A stretch of 8,184 nucleotides of DNA, taken from NCBI GenBank assembly GCA_002361735.1, contig DETS01000110.1, forward strand, positions 1-8,184, read 5' to 3'. The notes beneath the pieces are model-generated. The model did not search any database. It worked only from the letters and a program-made list of their open reading frames with translations, and was not told the origin of the DNA. The translations under genes were made by a program, and so were the position numbers. Origin of the DNA: Lachnospiraceae bacterium UBA3282 (GTDB lineage Bacteria > Bacillota > Clostridia > Lachnospirales > Lachnospiraceae). Below are positions 1-5,371 of this stretch, in pieces; positions within the stretch are counted from its first letter, which is position 1; each line of letters opens with the position of its first letter.

Positions 1-1467
1 ATGCATGTAGTGAATGATGTTCAGCGTGTTAACATATACGTCAGCCTGCCATTCCATCATATCCATGAACTTATCCACTACATCGTCATAGTCAAGGACA
101 TCGCCTGTAACAGGACGGTACTTCGGGCCGACCTGCTTTTTGGTAACCTCGTCGATACCGCCGTTTAATGCGTACAGCAAGCACTTTGCAAGGTTTGCAC
201 GCGCGCCAAAGAACTGCATTTCCTTACCGATTACCATGGAGGATACACAGCATGCAATACCGTAGTCATCGCCGTGCGTCACTCTCATCAGATCGTCATT
301 CTCATACTGGATGGAAGAGGTCTGGATGGACATCTTAGCACAGTATTTCTTCCAAGCTTCAGGAAGCCTTGTGGACCACAGAACTGTTAAGTTGGGTTCC
401 GGAGAAGGTCCTAAGTTGGTTAATGTGTGCAGATAACGGAAGCTCATCTTGGTAACCATGGAACGACCGTCAACACCAACACCGCCGAGGGACTCTGTTA
501 CCCATACCGGATCGCCGGCGAAAATCTGGTTGTACTCAGGTGTACGAGCAAATTTGATACATCTTAACTTCATAATGAAGTGATCAACGAATTCCTGAAT
601 CTGCTGCTCGGTGAAAGTACCGTTAGCAAGATCGCGCTCTGCATATACGTCAAGGAAAGTAGAAGTACGGCCAAGAGACATAGCAGCACCATTCTGCTCC
701 TTCACTGCACAAAGATATCCGAAGTAGGTAGCCTGAATCGCTTCCTGTACGTTAGATGCCGGTTTGGAAATATCGCAGCCGTAAGATGCAGCCATTTCTT
801 TCATCATCTTTAAAGCAACCATCTGCTCGGAAAGCTCTTCACGGAGACGGATTACATCGTCTGTCATAACGCGGCCTGTGGAATCCTTCTGTGCCTGTTT
901 GTCTTCAATCAGTCTGTCGATACCGTACAGAGCAACACGTCTGTAGTCACCGATGATACGGCCACGGCCATAAGCATCCGGAAGACCTGTAATGATATGA
1001 GAAGAACGGCATGCTCTCATTTCCTGATTGTAAGCATCGAAACAGCCTGCATTGTGTGTCTTTCTGTGAGTAGAGAAGAATTCGCTGATTTCAGGGTCAA
1101 CTTCGTAACCGTTGTCAGAACATGCCTTCTCTGCCATTCTGATACCGCCATAAGGCTGAAGGGAACGCTTGAAAGGCTTATCTGTCTGGAAACCTACGAT
1201 TGTCTCTTTGCTCTTGTCCAAGTAGCCGGGACCGTGGGATGTGATGGTGGAAACTACCTTGGTGTCCATATCAAGTACACCGCCGGCTTCACGTTCCTGC
1301 TTCTGTAAGTCAAGAACCTGTGCCCATAAGTCTTTTGTGTTCTGTGTAGGTTCAGCTAAGAAGGACTCGTCACCGTCATAAGGATGATAATTCCTCTGGA
1401 TAAAGTCACGGACATTGATTTCTTTGTCCCACTTACCGCCTACAAAATCTTTCCATTCTGGTCTCAT
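1..1467 (-). CDS. pflB: Formate acetyltransferase (pyruvate formate-lyase), partial: C-terminus beyond window
   Basis: This glycyl-radical enzyme converts pyruvate and CoA to acetyl-CoA and formate in the cytoplasm of fermenting anaerobes. The visible part is 489 codons, open through base 1. It begins MRPEWKDFVGG, and the ATG at 1467-1465 follows an AGGAGGTT ribosome site (1483-1476). PFL landmarks include the SHGPGYLDK stretch, the RIIGDYRR stretch, GPSPEPNLTVLWS, and the adjacent catalytic cysteines in GIACCVSS at residues 406-407, equivalent to Cys418-Cys419 of the E. coli enzyme. The C-terminal glycyl-radical loop (near Gly734 in E. coli) lies outside the window, so about a third of a typical 740-760 residue protein is missing because of the window edge, not a mutation. 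The radical-SAM activase gene often lies downstream and would also be outside. The gene diverges from a DUF1858 gene and has its own strong promoter and leader hairpin. Confidence 0.97.
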   Translation of the reverse strand, partial: MRPEWKDFVGGKWDKEINVRDFIQRNYHPYDGDESFLAEPTQNTKDLWAQVLDLQKQEREAGGVLDMDTKVVSTITSHGPGYLDKSKETIVGFQTDKPFKRSLQPYGGIRMAEKACSDNGYEVDPEISEFFSTHRKTHNAGCFDAYNQEMRACRSSHIITGLPDAYGRGRIIGDYRRVALYGIDRLIEDKQAQKDSTGRVMTDDVIRLREELSEQMVALKMMKEMAASYGCDISKPASNVQEAIQATYFGYLCAVKEQNGAAMSLGRTSTFLDVYAERDLANGTFTEQQIQEFVDHFIMKLRCIKFARTPEYNQIFAGDPVWVTESLGGVGVDGRSMVTKMSFRYLHTLTNLGPSPEPNLTVLWSTRLPEAWKKYCAKMSIQTSSIQYENDDLMRVTHGDDYGIACCVSSMVIGKEMQFFGARANLAKCLLYALNGGIDEVTKKQVGPKYRPVTGDVLDYDDVVDKFMDMMEWQADVYVNTLNIIHYMH

Positions 1468-1501
1468 TTTGAAATAACCTCCTATTTAAAATTTTTTAAT
1501 A

Positions 1502-1521
1502 ATGTTTTATGGTTAAAACAT
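1502..1521 (-). promoter_or_regulatory. Leader hairpin in the pflB 5' UTR
   Basis: A perfect 8-bp inverted repeat, ATGTTTTA and TAAAACAT, flanks a 4-base loop about 11 bases after the predicted pflB transcription start. It has no following T-run that would make it a terminator, and it is well clear of the ribosome site. A 5' mRNA-stabilising hairpin or a regulator-binding dyad are both possible. The structure is seen; the role is inferred. Confidence 0.5.
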
Positions 1522-1538
1522 GCTTATCCAGTACCAAT

Positions 1539-1568
1539 ATTATATGTTATAGGAACTGAAAGAGTCAA
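1539..1568 (-). promoter_or_regulatory. Sigma-A-type promoter for pflB
   Basis: On the minus strand, TTGACT (1568-1563) and a perfect TATAAT (1544-1539) are separated by 18 bases. The predicted start is near 1532, giving a leader of about 65 bases before the pflB ATG. This fits strong, constitutive-class recognition, as expected for an abundant fermentation enzyme. The boxes are visible; the start site is inferred. Confidence 0.8.
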
Positions 1569-1589
1569 GTCGGCCTTTGTACTTTTTCG

Positions 1590-1635
1590 CATACAAATGC
1601 CAAAAATTAACTTAAAAATTTGTGAAATTTGTATG
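1590..1635. promoter_or_regulatory. AT-rich dyad between divergent pflB and DUF1858 promoters
   Basis: CATACAAAT at 1590-1598 is perfectly inverted as ATTTGTATG at 1627-1635. The interior continues as an imperfect palindrome centred on TTAACTTAA near 1612. It begins 22 bases upstream of the pflB -35 box, where an activator or repressor could sit. It does not match the FNR consensus (TTGAT-N4-ATCAA) or a clean Rex site, so no regulator is named. The inner TTTGTGAAATTTGTATG stretch also holds a degenerate tandem of TTTGTRW. Confidence 0.4.
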
Positions 1636-1719
1636 TAAAAAATGCCAGATACAAAATGTTGATTATTACGATACTATTGATAAAGAAATGATCCCATAAA
1701 AAGGGAAGTGAGAAATTGC

Positions 1720-1748
1720 TTGCACAACATCTGTATTCCTATTATAAT
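1720..1748 (+). promoter_or_regulatory. Sigma-A-type promoter for the DUF1858 gene
   Basis: TTGCAC (1720-1725) and a perfect TATAAT (1743-1748) are 17 bases apart, with a predicted start near 1755. The leader to the ATG at 1815 is about 60 bases. The spacing and boxes are very good, so this small gene is probably well expressed. Confidence 0.75.
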
Positions 1749-1754
1749 CTACAT

Positions 1755-1773
1755 GAATAGATTGTGGCTATTC
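1755..1773 (+). promoter_or_regulatory. 5'-terminal hairpin of the DUF1858 transcript
   Basis: GAATAG (1755-1760) and CTATTC (1768-1773) form a 6-bp stem with a 7-base loop, starting at the predicted transcription start. Stems at the extreme 5' end are known to protect mRNAs from 5'-end-dependent decay. That role is inferred here. Confidence 0.35.
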
Positions 1774-1814
1774 TAAGAGACTATTACAATAAAGAATAAA
1801 TCGGAGGTGTGAAT

Positions 1815-2015
1815 ATGGCACAGATCAGTAAAGATACAACGATTGGCGAAGCACTCAGGATCAATATGGATATTGCACCGGTACTCATGGAGATCGGCAT
1901 GCATTGTTTAGGTTGTCCGTCCGCACAAGGTGAGACGCTGGAAGAAGCGGCAATGGTACACGGTATTGCGATCGAGGATTTGATGTCTAAGATTGATGCG
2001 GTCACAGGTGCATAA
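1815..2015 (+). CDS. DUF1858 domain protein (hybrid-cluster-protein-associated redox disulfide type)
   Basis: This is a 66-residue cytoplasmic protein made almost entirely of one DUF1858 domain. It begins MAQISKDTTIGEAL, and the motif HCLGCPS places a CxxC pair at Cys31 and Cys34 at the helix start typical of this family. Members occur alone or fused to redox proteins and are often found near the hybrid cluster protein in anaerobes. A thiol/disulfide redox or metal-binding role is proposed for the family, but the biochemical function is not established. I chose ATG 1815 because GGAGGT (1803-1808) sits 6 bases upstream. A GTG at 1809 would add two residues but overlaps the ribosome site. The gene is monocistronic, with its own promoter and a terminator 20 bases after the stop. 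It diverges from pflB, which hints at shared redox-linked control. Confidence 0.88.
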   Translation: MAQISKDTTIGEALRINMDIAPVLMEIGMHCLGCPSAQGETLEEAAMVHGIAIEDLMSKIDAVTGA

Positions 2016-2035
2016 GGACGCAGCGGAAGTAAGAT

Positions 2036-2084
2036 AAAGAGGGTGTCCCAAAAGTCAGGAGATGACTGGGCACCCTCTTTTATG
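2036..2084. terminator. Bidirectional intrinsic terminator between DUF1858 and mecA
   Basis: AAAGAGGGTG-T-CCCA (2036-2050, one bulged T at 2046) pairs with TGGG-CACCCTCTTT (2067-2080). The loop holds a further GTCA/TGAC mini-stem. On the plus strand the stem runs into TTTTAT, and on the minus strand into TTTATCTT, so it can end both the DUF1858 transcript and the converging mecA transcript. Confidence 0.85.
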
Positions 2085-2132
2085 CTGTAAGAAATTCTTT
2101 CGCCTATCCGAAGCTGTGCAGGAATTTACCTT

Positions 2133-2906
2133 TTAGATCTGTGATAAAACTTCTAAAGCGTTATCTTTGATCAAAGGAGAATAGTGTTCTTCCAGATATG
2201 CGCTGGTTGCTGCTGCTGTTTTCTCTATTCTTGCGTATTCCGAGATAAGACTGCATACACGGTTATATTCATCAATAGTAATGGAGGCCGGATCTAATAG
2301 AAGCAGGTATCTGTCGGTGGTCTCATCTTTATAAAGAGAGTTGGCATCCGGATAAGAGGAGGCCGCTACGTGTGCCAGTCTGGTTACTTCCCGCAGAGAA
2401 GGGAAAGAGAACAGCCGGCTCGTAATCCTGACAGGAGCGGATTCCTTGTCGTTTTTCATAGGGCGGCGGCTGGAAACGGGAGCGGTCGGCTGGGACATCT
2501 CTTCGGACAGACCGGAGCCGTTCATCTTACGAAGCATATTGAGTACTTCGTCTGCACCGTCGGCAAAGCTTTCCATGAGTTCTTCGGTTTCTTCTGCCAA
2601 TCCGTCTTCATCATGCACGGAAGGTGCGAATTTGGAAAAACGGGTATCCAGTTCTTCAGGATCCTCTACTTTGGTAACGATCAATACAATACACTCAGCG
2701 TTCAGAGGAATTGCTTCGATCATCAGCGGGATGTCTTCAGCCTCAAAGCCACATTCATAAGCGGCCTGCTGCATCATATCACGAAAAAGGCTCTTGGCTT
2801 TCTCGGTACCATAAGCCAGTTCACTGATCTTTAATTCCCGGTTGAGAAGATCTTCTCTGGTAAGAGTGCATCGAATCTGGTGTTCATTTACTTTTTCTAT
2901 TTTCAT
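2133..2906 (-). CDS. mecA: MecA-family adaptor protein
   Basis: MecA adaptors deliver substrates such as ComK to the ClpCP protease in Bacillus and modulate competence, stress and envelope processes in Firmicutes. This 257-residue protein has the family layout. The N-terminal substrate-binding domain (about 1-80) opens MKIEKVNEHQIRC, as in B. subtilis MEIERINEHTVKF, and ends in the strand ECIVLIVTKV. An acidic, low-complexity linker (about 81-155) follows. The C-terminal ClpC-binding domain (about 158-257) contains FSFPSLREVTRLA, YLLLLDPASITIDEYNRV and a YLEEHYSPLIKDNALE ending. The start ATG at 2906 has AAAGGAT about 12 bases upstream, rather distant but the best option. The gene stands alone and converges on DUF1858 across a shared terminator. 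The degraded substrate in this organism cannot be told from sequence. Confidence 0.88.
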   Translation of the reverse strand: MKIEKVNEHQIRCTLTREDLLNRELKISELAYGTEKAKSLFRDMMQQAAYECGFEAEDIPLMIEAIPLNAECIVLIVTKVEDPEELDTRFSKFAPSVHDEDGLAEETEELMESFADGADEVLNMLRKMNGSGLSEEMSQPTAPVSSRRPMKNDKESAPVRITSRLFSFPSLREVTRLAHVAASSYPDANSLYKDETTDRYLLLLDPASITIDEYNRVCSLISEYARIEKTAAATSAYLEEHYSPLIKDNALEVLSQI

Positions 2907-2936
2907 GAGATGTTCACATCCTTTTTGTTATATTGT

Positions 2937-2966
2937 TATATATTATAGGAAATTACTTTTTTGCAA
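2937..2966 (-). promoter_or_regulatory. Probable mecA promoter
   Basis: On the minus strand TTGCAA (2966-2961) is followed after 18 bases by TATATA (2942-2937). A better -10, TATAAT (2947-2942), overlaps but would leave only 13 bases to that -35. A second possible -35, TTGACT (2997-2992), lies further upstream with a poor -10. A promoter is very likely here, but the exact pair is unsettled. Confidence 0.45.
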
Positions 2967-3044
2967 TTATCTTATACTTTGCGTCAGTTTTAGTCAATAG
3001 CGCGCGGAAAGTGTTTAAAAAATTTTAATAATTTTAGAAAATGC

Positions 3045-3074
3045 TTGCATTTTATGTCAGATTATGGATATAAT
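3045..3074 (+). promoter_or_regulatory. Promoter of a predicted non-coding RNA
   Basis: TTGCAT (3045-3050) and a perfect TATAAT (3069-3074) are 18 bases apart. The expected start, about G3081, is two bases before the first base of a long-range stem. That makes promoter and RNA structure mutually supporting. No protein start with a ribosome site follows for more than 300 bases. Confidence 0.7.
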
Positions 3075-3080
3075 CAAACT

Positions 3081-3318
3081 GCAAGATGTCTTCTGATAGT
3101 CCGCAGGGAAGGGAGGCATGCGAAATTTATTAATAACATCTGTGTCTTCGCAGCATTGTAAAGCGGGGACAGTCTTATGGGCGATGTGCCTGTCGGAAAA
3201 CATATCTTACTCTCTTCTATAAGCTTTGTATTTTCGAGTACACACAAATTATAATTCACAAGGAACGAGTAGGTTATACAGTTATTTCTCAAATTTATCT
3301 GCATGTCAGAAGTATCTT
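3081..3318 (+). ncRNA. Candidate structured non-coding RNA of about 240 nt, family unassigned
   Basis: The ends of this stretch pair over long range. AAGAT (3083-3087) pairs with ATCTT (3314-3318), and CTTCTGA (3090-3096) with TCAGAAG (3306-3312). After a 20-base 5' bulge the rod continues: CATGC (3117-3121) with GCATG (3301-3305), AAATTT (3123-3128) with AAATTT (3291-3296), AATAAC (3132-3137) with GTTATT (3281-3286), and TGTGT (3141-3145) with ATACA (3276-3280). These are 34 colinear pairs between segments about 130-230 bases apart. Apical elements include GGGC-GATGT-GCCT (3179-3191). A promoter places the start at about 3081, and no convincing ORF covers the region on either strand. Size and shape invite comparison with 6S RNA and the raiA motif, but I could not recognise the diagnostic sequence of either. 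The boundaries are predicted. Confidence 0.6.
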
Positions 3319-3336
3319 TAAAACTGTTTCCGCCCC

Positions 3337-3393
3337 ATATATCATATGCCGATAGTATATCACGGTTGCGTTTTTTTGTTTTTTTCTCTTTTT
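3337..3393 (+). terminator. Possible imperfect terminator of the ncRNA: weak hairpin plus T-rich tract
   Basis: ATATAT-C-AT (3337-3345) and AT-A-GTATAT (3352-3360) form a weak interrupted stem around a 6-base loop. After a 10-base gap comes a run of seven T, a G, twelve consecutive-or-nearly-so pyrimidines and five more T (3371-3393). The stem is AT-rich and not adjacent to the T-run, so this is not a textbook terminator. The T-tract itself is the most striking feature and could end the upstream RNA. Confidence 0.3.
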
Positions 3394-3485
3394 GGAGGAT
3401 GCGGCATAAGAGGGCCTGTCATATGTGAGTGGCGCAAGGAGGTTCCCGCTGAAAGGCGCTGAGGCTGAAACATCAAAAAAAACTA
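3394..3485 (+). other. Non-coding stretch upstream of the GH18 promoter, function unknown
   Basis: No gene is supported here. A GGAGG at 3394-3398 abuts an ATG opening a nine-codon frame, but it has no spacer and is not credible as a start. Local pairing is possible: AGTGG (3428-3432) with CCGCT (3446-3450), enclosed by GCCT (3414-3417) and AGGC (3461-3464 region). GGCGC occurs twice as a direct repeat (3431 and 3455). The A-run before 3485 separates it from the next promoter. I did not recognise a known riboswitch core. Confidence 0.3.
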
Positions 3486-3514
3486 ATGACTGAAAGGGAA
3501 TAGTTTGTTATAAT
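3486..3514 (+). promoter_or_regulatory. Extended -10 promoter for the GH18 gene and probably the cell-wall cluster
   Basis: TATAAT at 3509-3514 is preceded by TG one base upstream (TGTTATAAT), an extended -10. A weak -35, ATGACT (3486-3491), stands 17 bases away. Predicted start is near 3521, giving a leader of about 78 bases before the ATG at 3599. Confidence 0.65.
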
Positions 3515-3525
3515 TGTGGTAAATG

Positions 3526-3565
3526 CGGCGGGCAGGGGAGGGAAAACTTCCCTGCTTGGTCGCCG
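3526..3565 (+). promoter_or_regulatory. GC-rich leader hairpin in the GH18 5' UTR
   Basis: CGGCG (3526-3530) pairs with CGCCG (3561-3565), enclosing GCAGGG (3532-3537) paired with CCCTGC (3550-3555). The apex can refold as AGGGAA-AAC-TTCCCT (3539-3553). A competing stem, CCGT (3563-3566) with ACGG (3576-3579), would break the outer helix close to the ribosome site AAAGGGG (3584-3590). No T-run follows, so it is not a terminator. It could stabilise the mRNA or modulate translation. The pairing is seen; a regulatory role is inference. Confidence 0.45.
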
Positions 3566-3598
3566 TTTACTACAGACGGTCGGAAAGGGGTTGGACAA

Positions 3599-5314
3599 AT
3601 GAAAAAGATGATTCCGGTGATAGTCGCGATCGTCCTTATTATATTGATTGCGGTAGCAGGATTCGGAGCGAAGCTGCTGGAAAGGTACTCCTATTCGAAG
3701 GAGAGGGCGGATTTAACGGAATATTTTGGCATTCAGGGAGATAACGACGTACCTATTATCCTGCAGGATGAATTGGTTGAGGAACATGCAAAGATATTCG
3801 ATAACATGTGCTATTTTGATATAGCTACGGTACACAAGTATTTTAACGACAGGTTTTACGAGGATAAGGCGCAGGGGATCGTGGTTTTTACGAAACCGGA
3901 CTCTATTATTACGATCCCGGTCGGGGAAGCAAACCTGACAAATTATGATGCGGATTTTGAGTCGTCCGGCACAGCGTGGGATTATGTGATTTCCCGCTAT
4001 GAGGGGGATGTGCTCTATATCGCGGCGGATTTTGTGCAGCAGTATTCTAATTTTACCTACGAACTTTTTACGGAGCCGGACCATATGCAGATTTACACGG
4101 AATGGGGAGAGCGTCCGACAGCTGATATTACGAAGGATACGCAGGTACGTTATCAGGGCGGCATCAAGAGCGATATCCTGACGGATGTCTCCGAGGGAGA
4201 TACGGTTGTTATATTGGAAGAGATGGAGAACTGGACCAAGGTGAAGACAAAGGATTCCTTCATCGGTTATGTGGAGAACAAACGGTTGGGAAGACGGGAG
4301 GCGGAGATTACGGTGCCGCCGGCGGACTATGTGGAGCCGGTCTATGAGTCGAACACCCGCGACTATAAGATTAATCTTGGCTGGCATGTGATCGGCGGCG
4401 TGGATGGAAACGTTACGCTGGAGAGCGTTGTGGCGCAGACGAAGGGACTGAACGTGATCTCGCCTACCTGGTTCAGGCTTACCGGCAACGAGGGAGAGTT
4501 TACCAGCTTTGCCTCGGCTGACTATGTGGAGAAGGCGCATGGGATGGGACTTGAGGTCTGGGCGCTTGTGAGCAACGTGGAGACCGAGAGCGCGGATGTG
4601 GATATGTACGAACTGCTTTCCCGGACGTCGAGCAGATGGAATTTGATTCGCAATTTGGTTGCAACCGCACAGGAATATAATCTGGACGGCATCAACATTG
4701 ACTTTGAAAATATCAGTCTGGATGCGGGAGAACCCTTTATCCAGTTTATCAGGGAACTTTCCATTCCCTGCAGACAACTGGGCATTGTGCTTTCGGTGGA
4801 CAACTATGTGCCTATGGGCCACACGGATCACTATGATCGTGCCGAGCAGGGAGTGGTGGCGGATTATGTGATTATTATGGGGTACGACGAACATTATGCC
4901 GGAAGTGAGGAGGCGGGTTCCGTTGCTTCCATCAATTTTGTGGAAAAAGGCATCGAAAACACGGTGGCGGAGGTGCCGGCGGAGAAGGTGATCAACGGGA
5001 TTCCGTTCTATACCAGAATTTGGAAATCCGGTCCGGAGGGCTTAAGCAGCGAGGCGGTGACCATGGGTATGGCACAGGAGTTTGTCGAGAATCACGGCAT
5101 CGTGGTCAGATGGGACGAGACCACCTGCCAGAATTACGGGGAGTCGCAGGAAGGCGACACCCTGTATCAGGTGTGGCTTGAAGATGCGGATTCGATCCGC
5201 GTGAAGCTGAATATTATGCAAAATTATGATATTGCCGGCGTGGCGGCGTGGCGGCTTGGCCATGAGACGGCGAACGTCTGGGACGTGATAGAGGAATATA
5301 TGAACCAGCCGTAA
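3599..5314 (+). CDS. Membrane-anchored SH3 domain and glycoside hydrolase family 18 protein
   Basis: This 571-residue protein probably acts outside the membrane on beta-1,4-linked N-acetylglucosamine polymers such as peptidoglycan glycan strands. A hydrophobic signal-anchor (about 4-24) follows MKK. Residues about 38-165 form a divergent stalk, perhaps like the copper-amine-oxidase N-terminal-type domain (weak). A bacterial SH3 domain spans about 183-231 (EGDTVVILEEMENWTKVKT). The GH18 barrel runs from about 256 to the end. The catalytic signature LDGINIDFEN has Asp363, Asp368 and the proton donor Glu370 intact. MGYDEHYAGSEEAGSVAS is typical of the YaaH/SleL-like spore and cell-wall branch rather than secreted chitinases. 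No C-terminal chitin-binding module is present. ATG 3599 follows AAAGGGG at 8 bases. The amidase gene starts 57 bases downstream without a terminator. The true substrate is not determined. Confidence 0.9.
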   Translation: MKKMIPVIVAIVLIILIAVAGFGAKLLERYSYSKERADLTEYFGIQGDNDVPIILQDELVEEHAKIFDNMCYFDIATVHKYFNDRFYEDKAQGIVVFTKPDSIITIPVGEANLTNYDADFESSGTAWDYVISRYEGDVLYIAADFVQQYSNFTYELFTEPDHMQIYTEWGERPTADITKDTQVRYQGGIKSDILTDVSEGDTVVILEEMENWTKVKTKDSFIGYVENKRLGRREAEITVPPADYVEPVYESNTRDYKINLGWHVIGGVDGNVTLESVVAQTKGLNVISPTWFRLTGNEGEFTSFASADYVEKAHGMGLEVWALVSNVETESADVDMYELLSRTSSRWNLIRNLVATAQEYNLDGINIDFENISLDAGEPFIQFIRELSIPCRQLGIVLSVDNYVPMGHTDHYDRAEQGVVADYVIIMGYDEHYAGSEEAGSVASINFVEKGIENTVAEVPAEKVINGIPFYTRIWKSGPEGLSSEAVTMGMAQEFVENHGIVVRWDETTCQNYGESQEGDTLYQVWLEDADSIRVKLNIMQNYDIAGVAAWRLGHETANVWDVIEEYMNQP

Positions 5315-5371
5315 TTTTTCCGTTTCTTTCTTCATATATATGGCACAAAGACGGTTAACGTTTGGTGGAAA

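Noticed and set aside
1..1467. Truncated or pseudogene pflB
   Set aside because: The frame is fully open with catalytic cysteines intact; it is simply cut by the window edge.
1655..1700. FNR- or Rex-type binding site near repeated TTGAT sequences
   Set aside because: The second half-site is wrong or missing at each candidate, so neither consensus is met.
2370..2834. 154-codon plus-strand ORF opposite mecA
   Set aside because: It is a shadow of the MecA-family gene, which has clear family motifs on the other strand.
3074..3304. 76-codon minus-strand ORF inside the intergenic region
   Set aside because: It has no ribosome site before its start, an unremarkable composition and no recognisable motif. 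It lies antisense to the promoter-linked RNA fold, which explains the region better.
3081..3318. Naming the candidate RNA as 6S or raiA
   Set aside because: Length and rod shape are compatible, but I could not confirm the diagnostic conserved sequence of either by eye.
3399..3428. Nine-codon leader peptide after GGAGG
   Set aside because: The ribosome site abuts the ATG with no spacer, and there is no attenuator-like codon run.
3394..3480. Riboswitch (c-di-AMP, c-di-GMP, TPP, cobalamin or fluoride class) upstream of the GH18 gene
   Set aside because: None of the conserved cores of these classes could be found; only generic stems are present.
3523..3744. 73-codon plus-strand ORF starting in the GH18 leader
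   Set aside because: Its ATG is two bases from the predicted transcription start with no ribosome site, and it overlaps the true gene in another frame.
3713..4894. 393-codon minus-strand ORF antisense to the GH18 gene
   Set aside because: It is long only because of the codon usage of the GH18 gene in the opposite frame. The composition is His/Arg/Ile-rich with no domain, while the plus strand encodes intact catalytic motifs.
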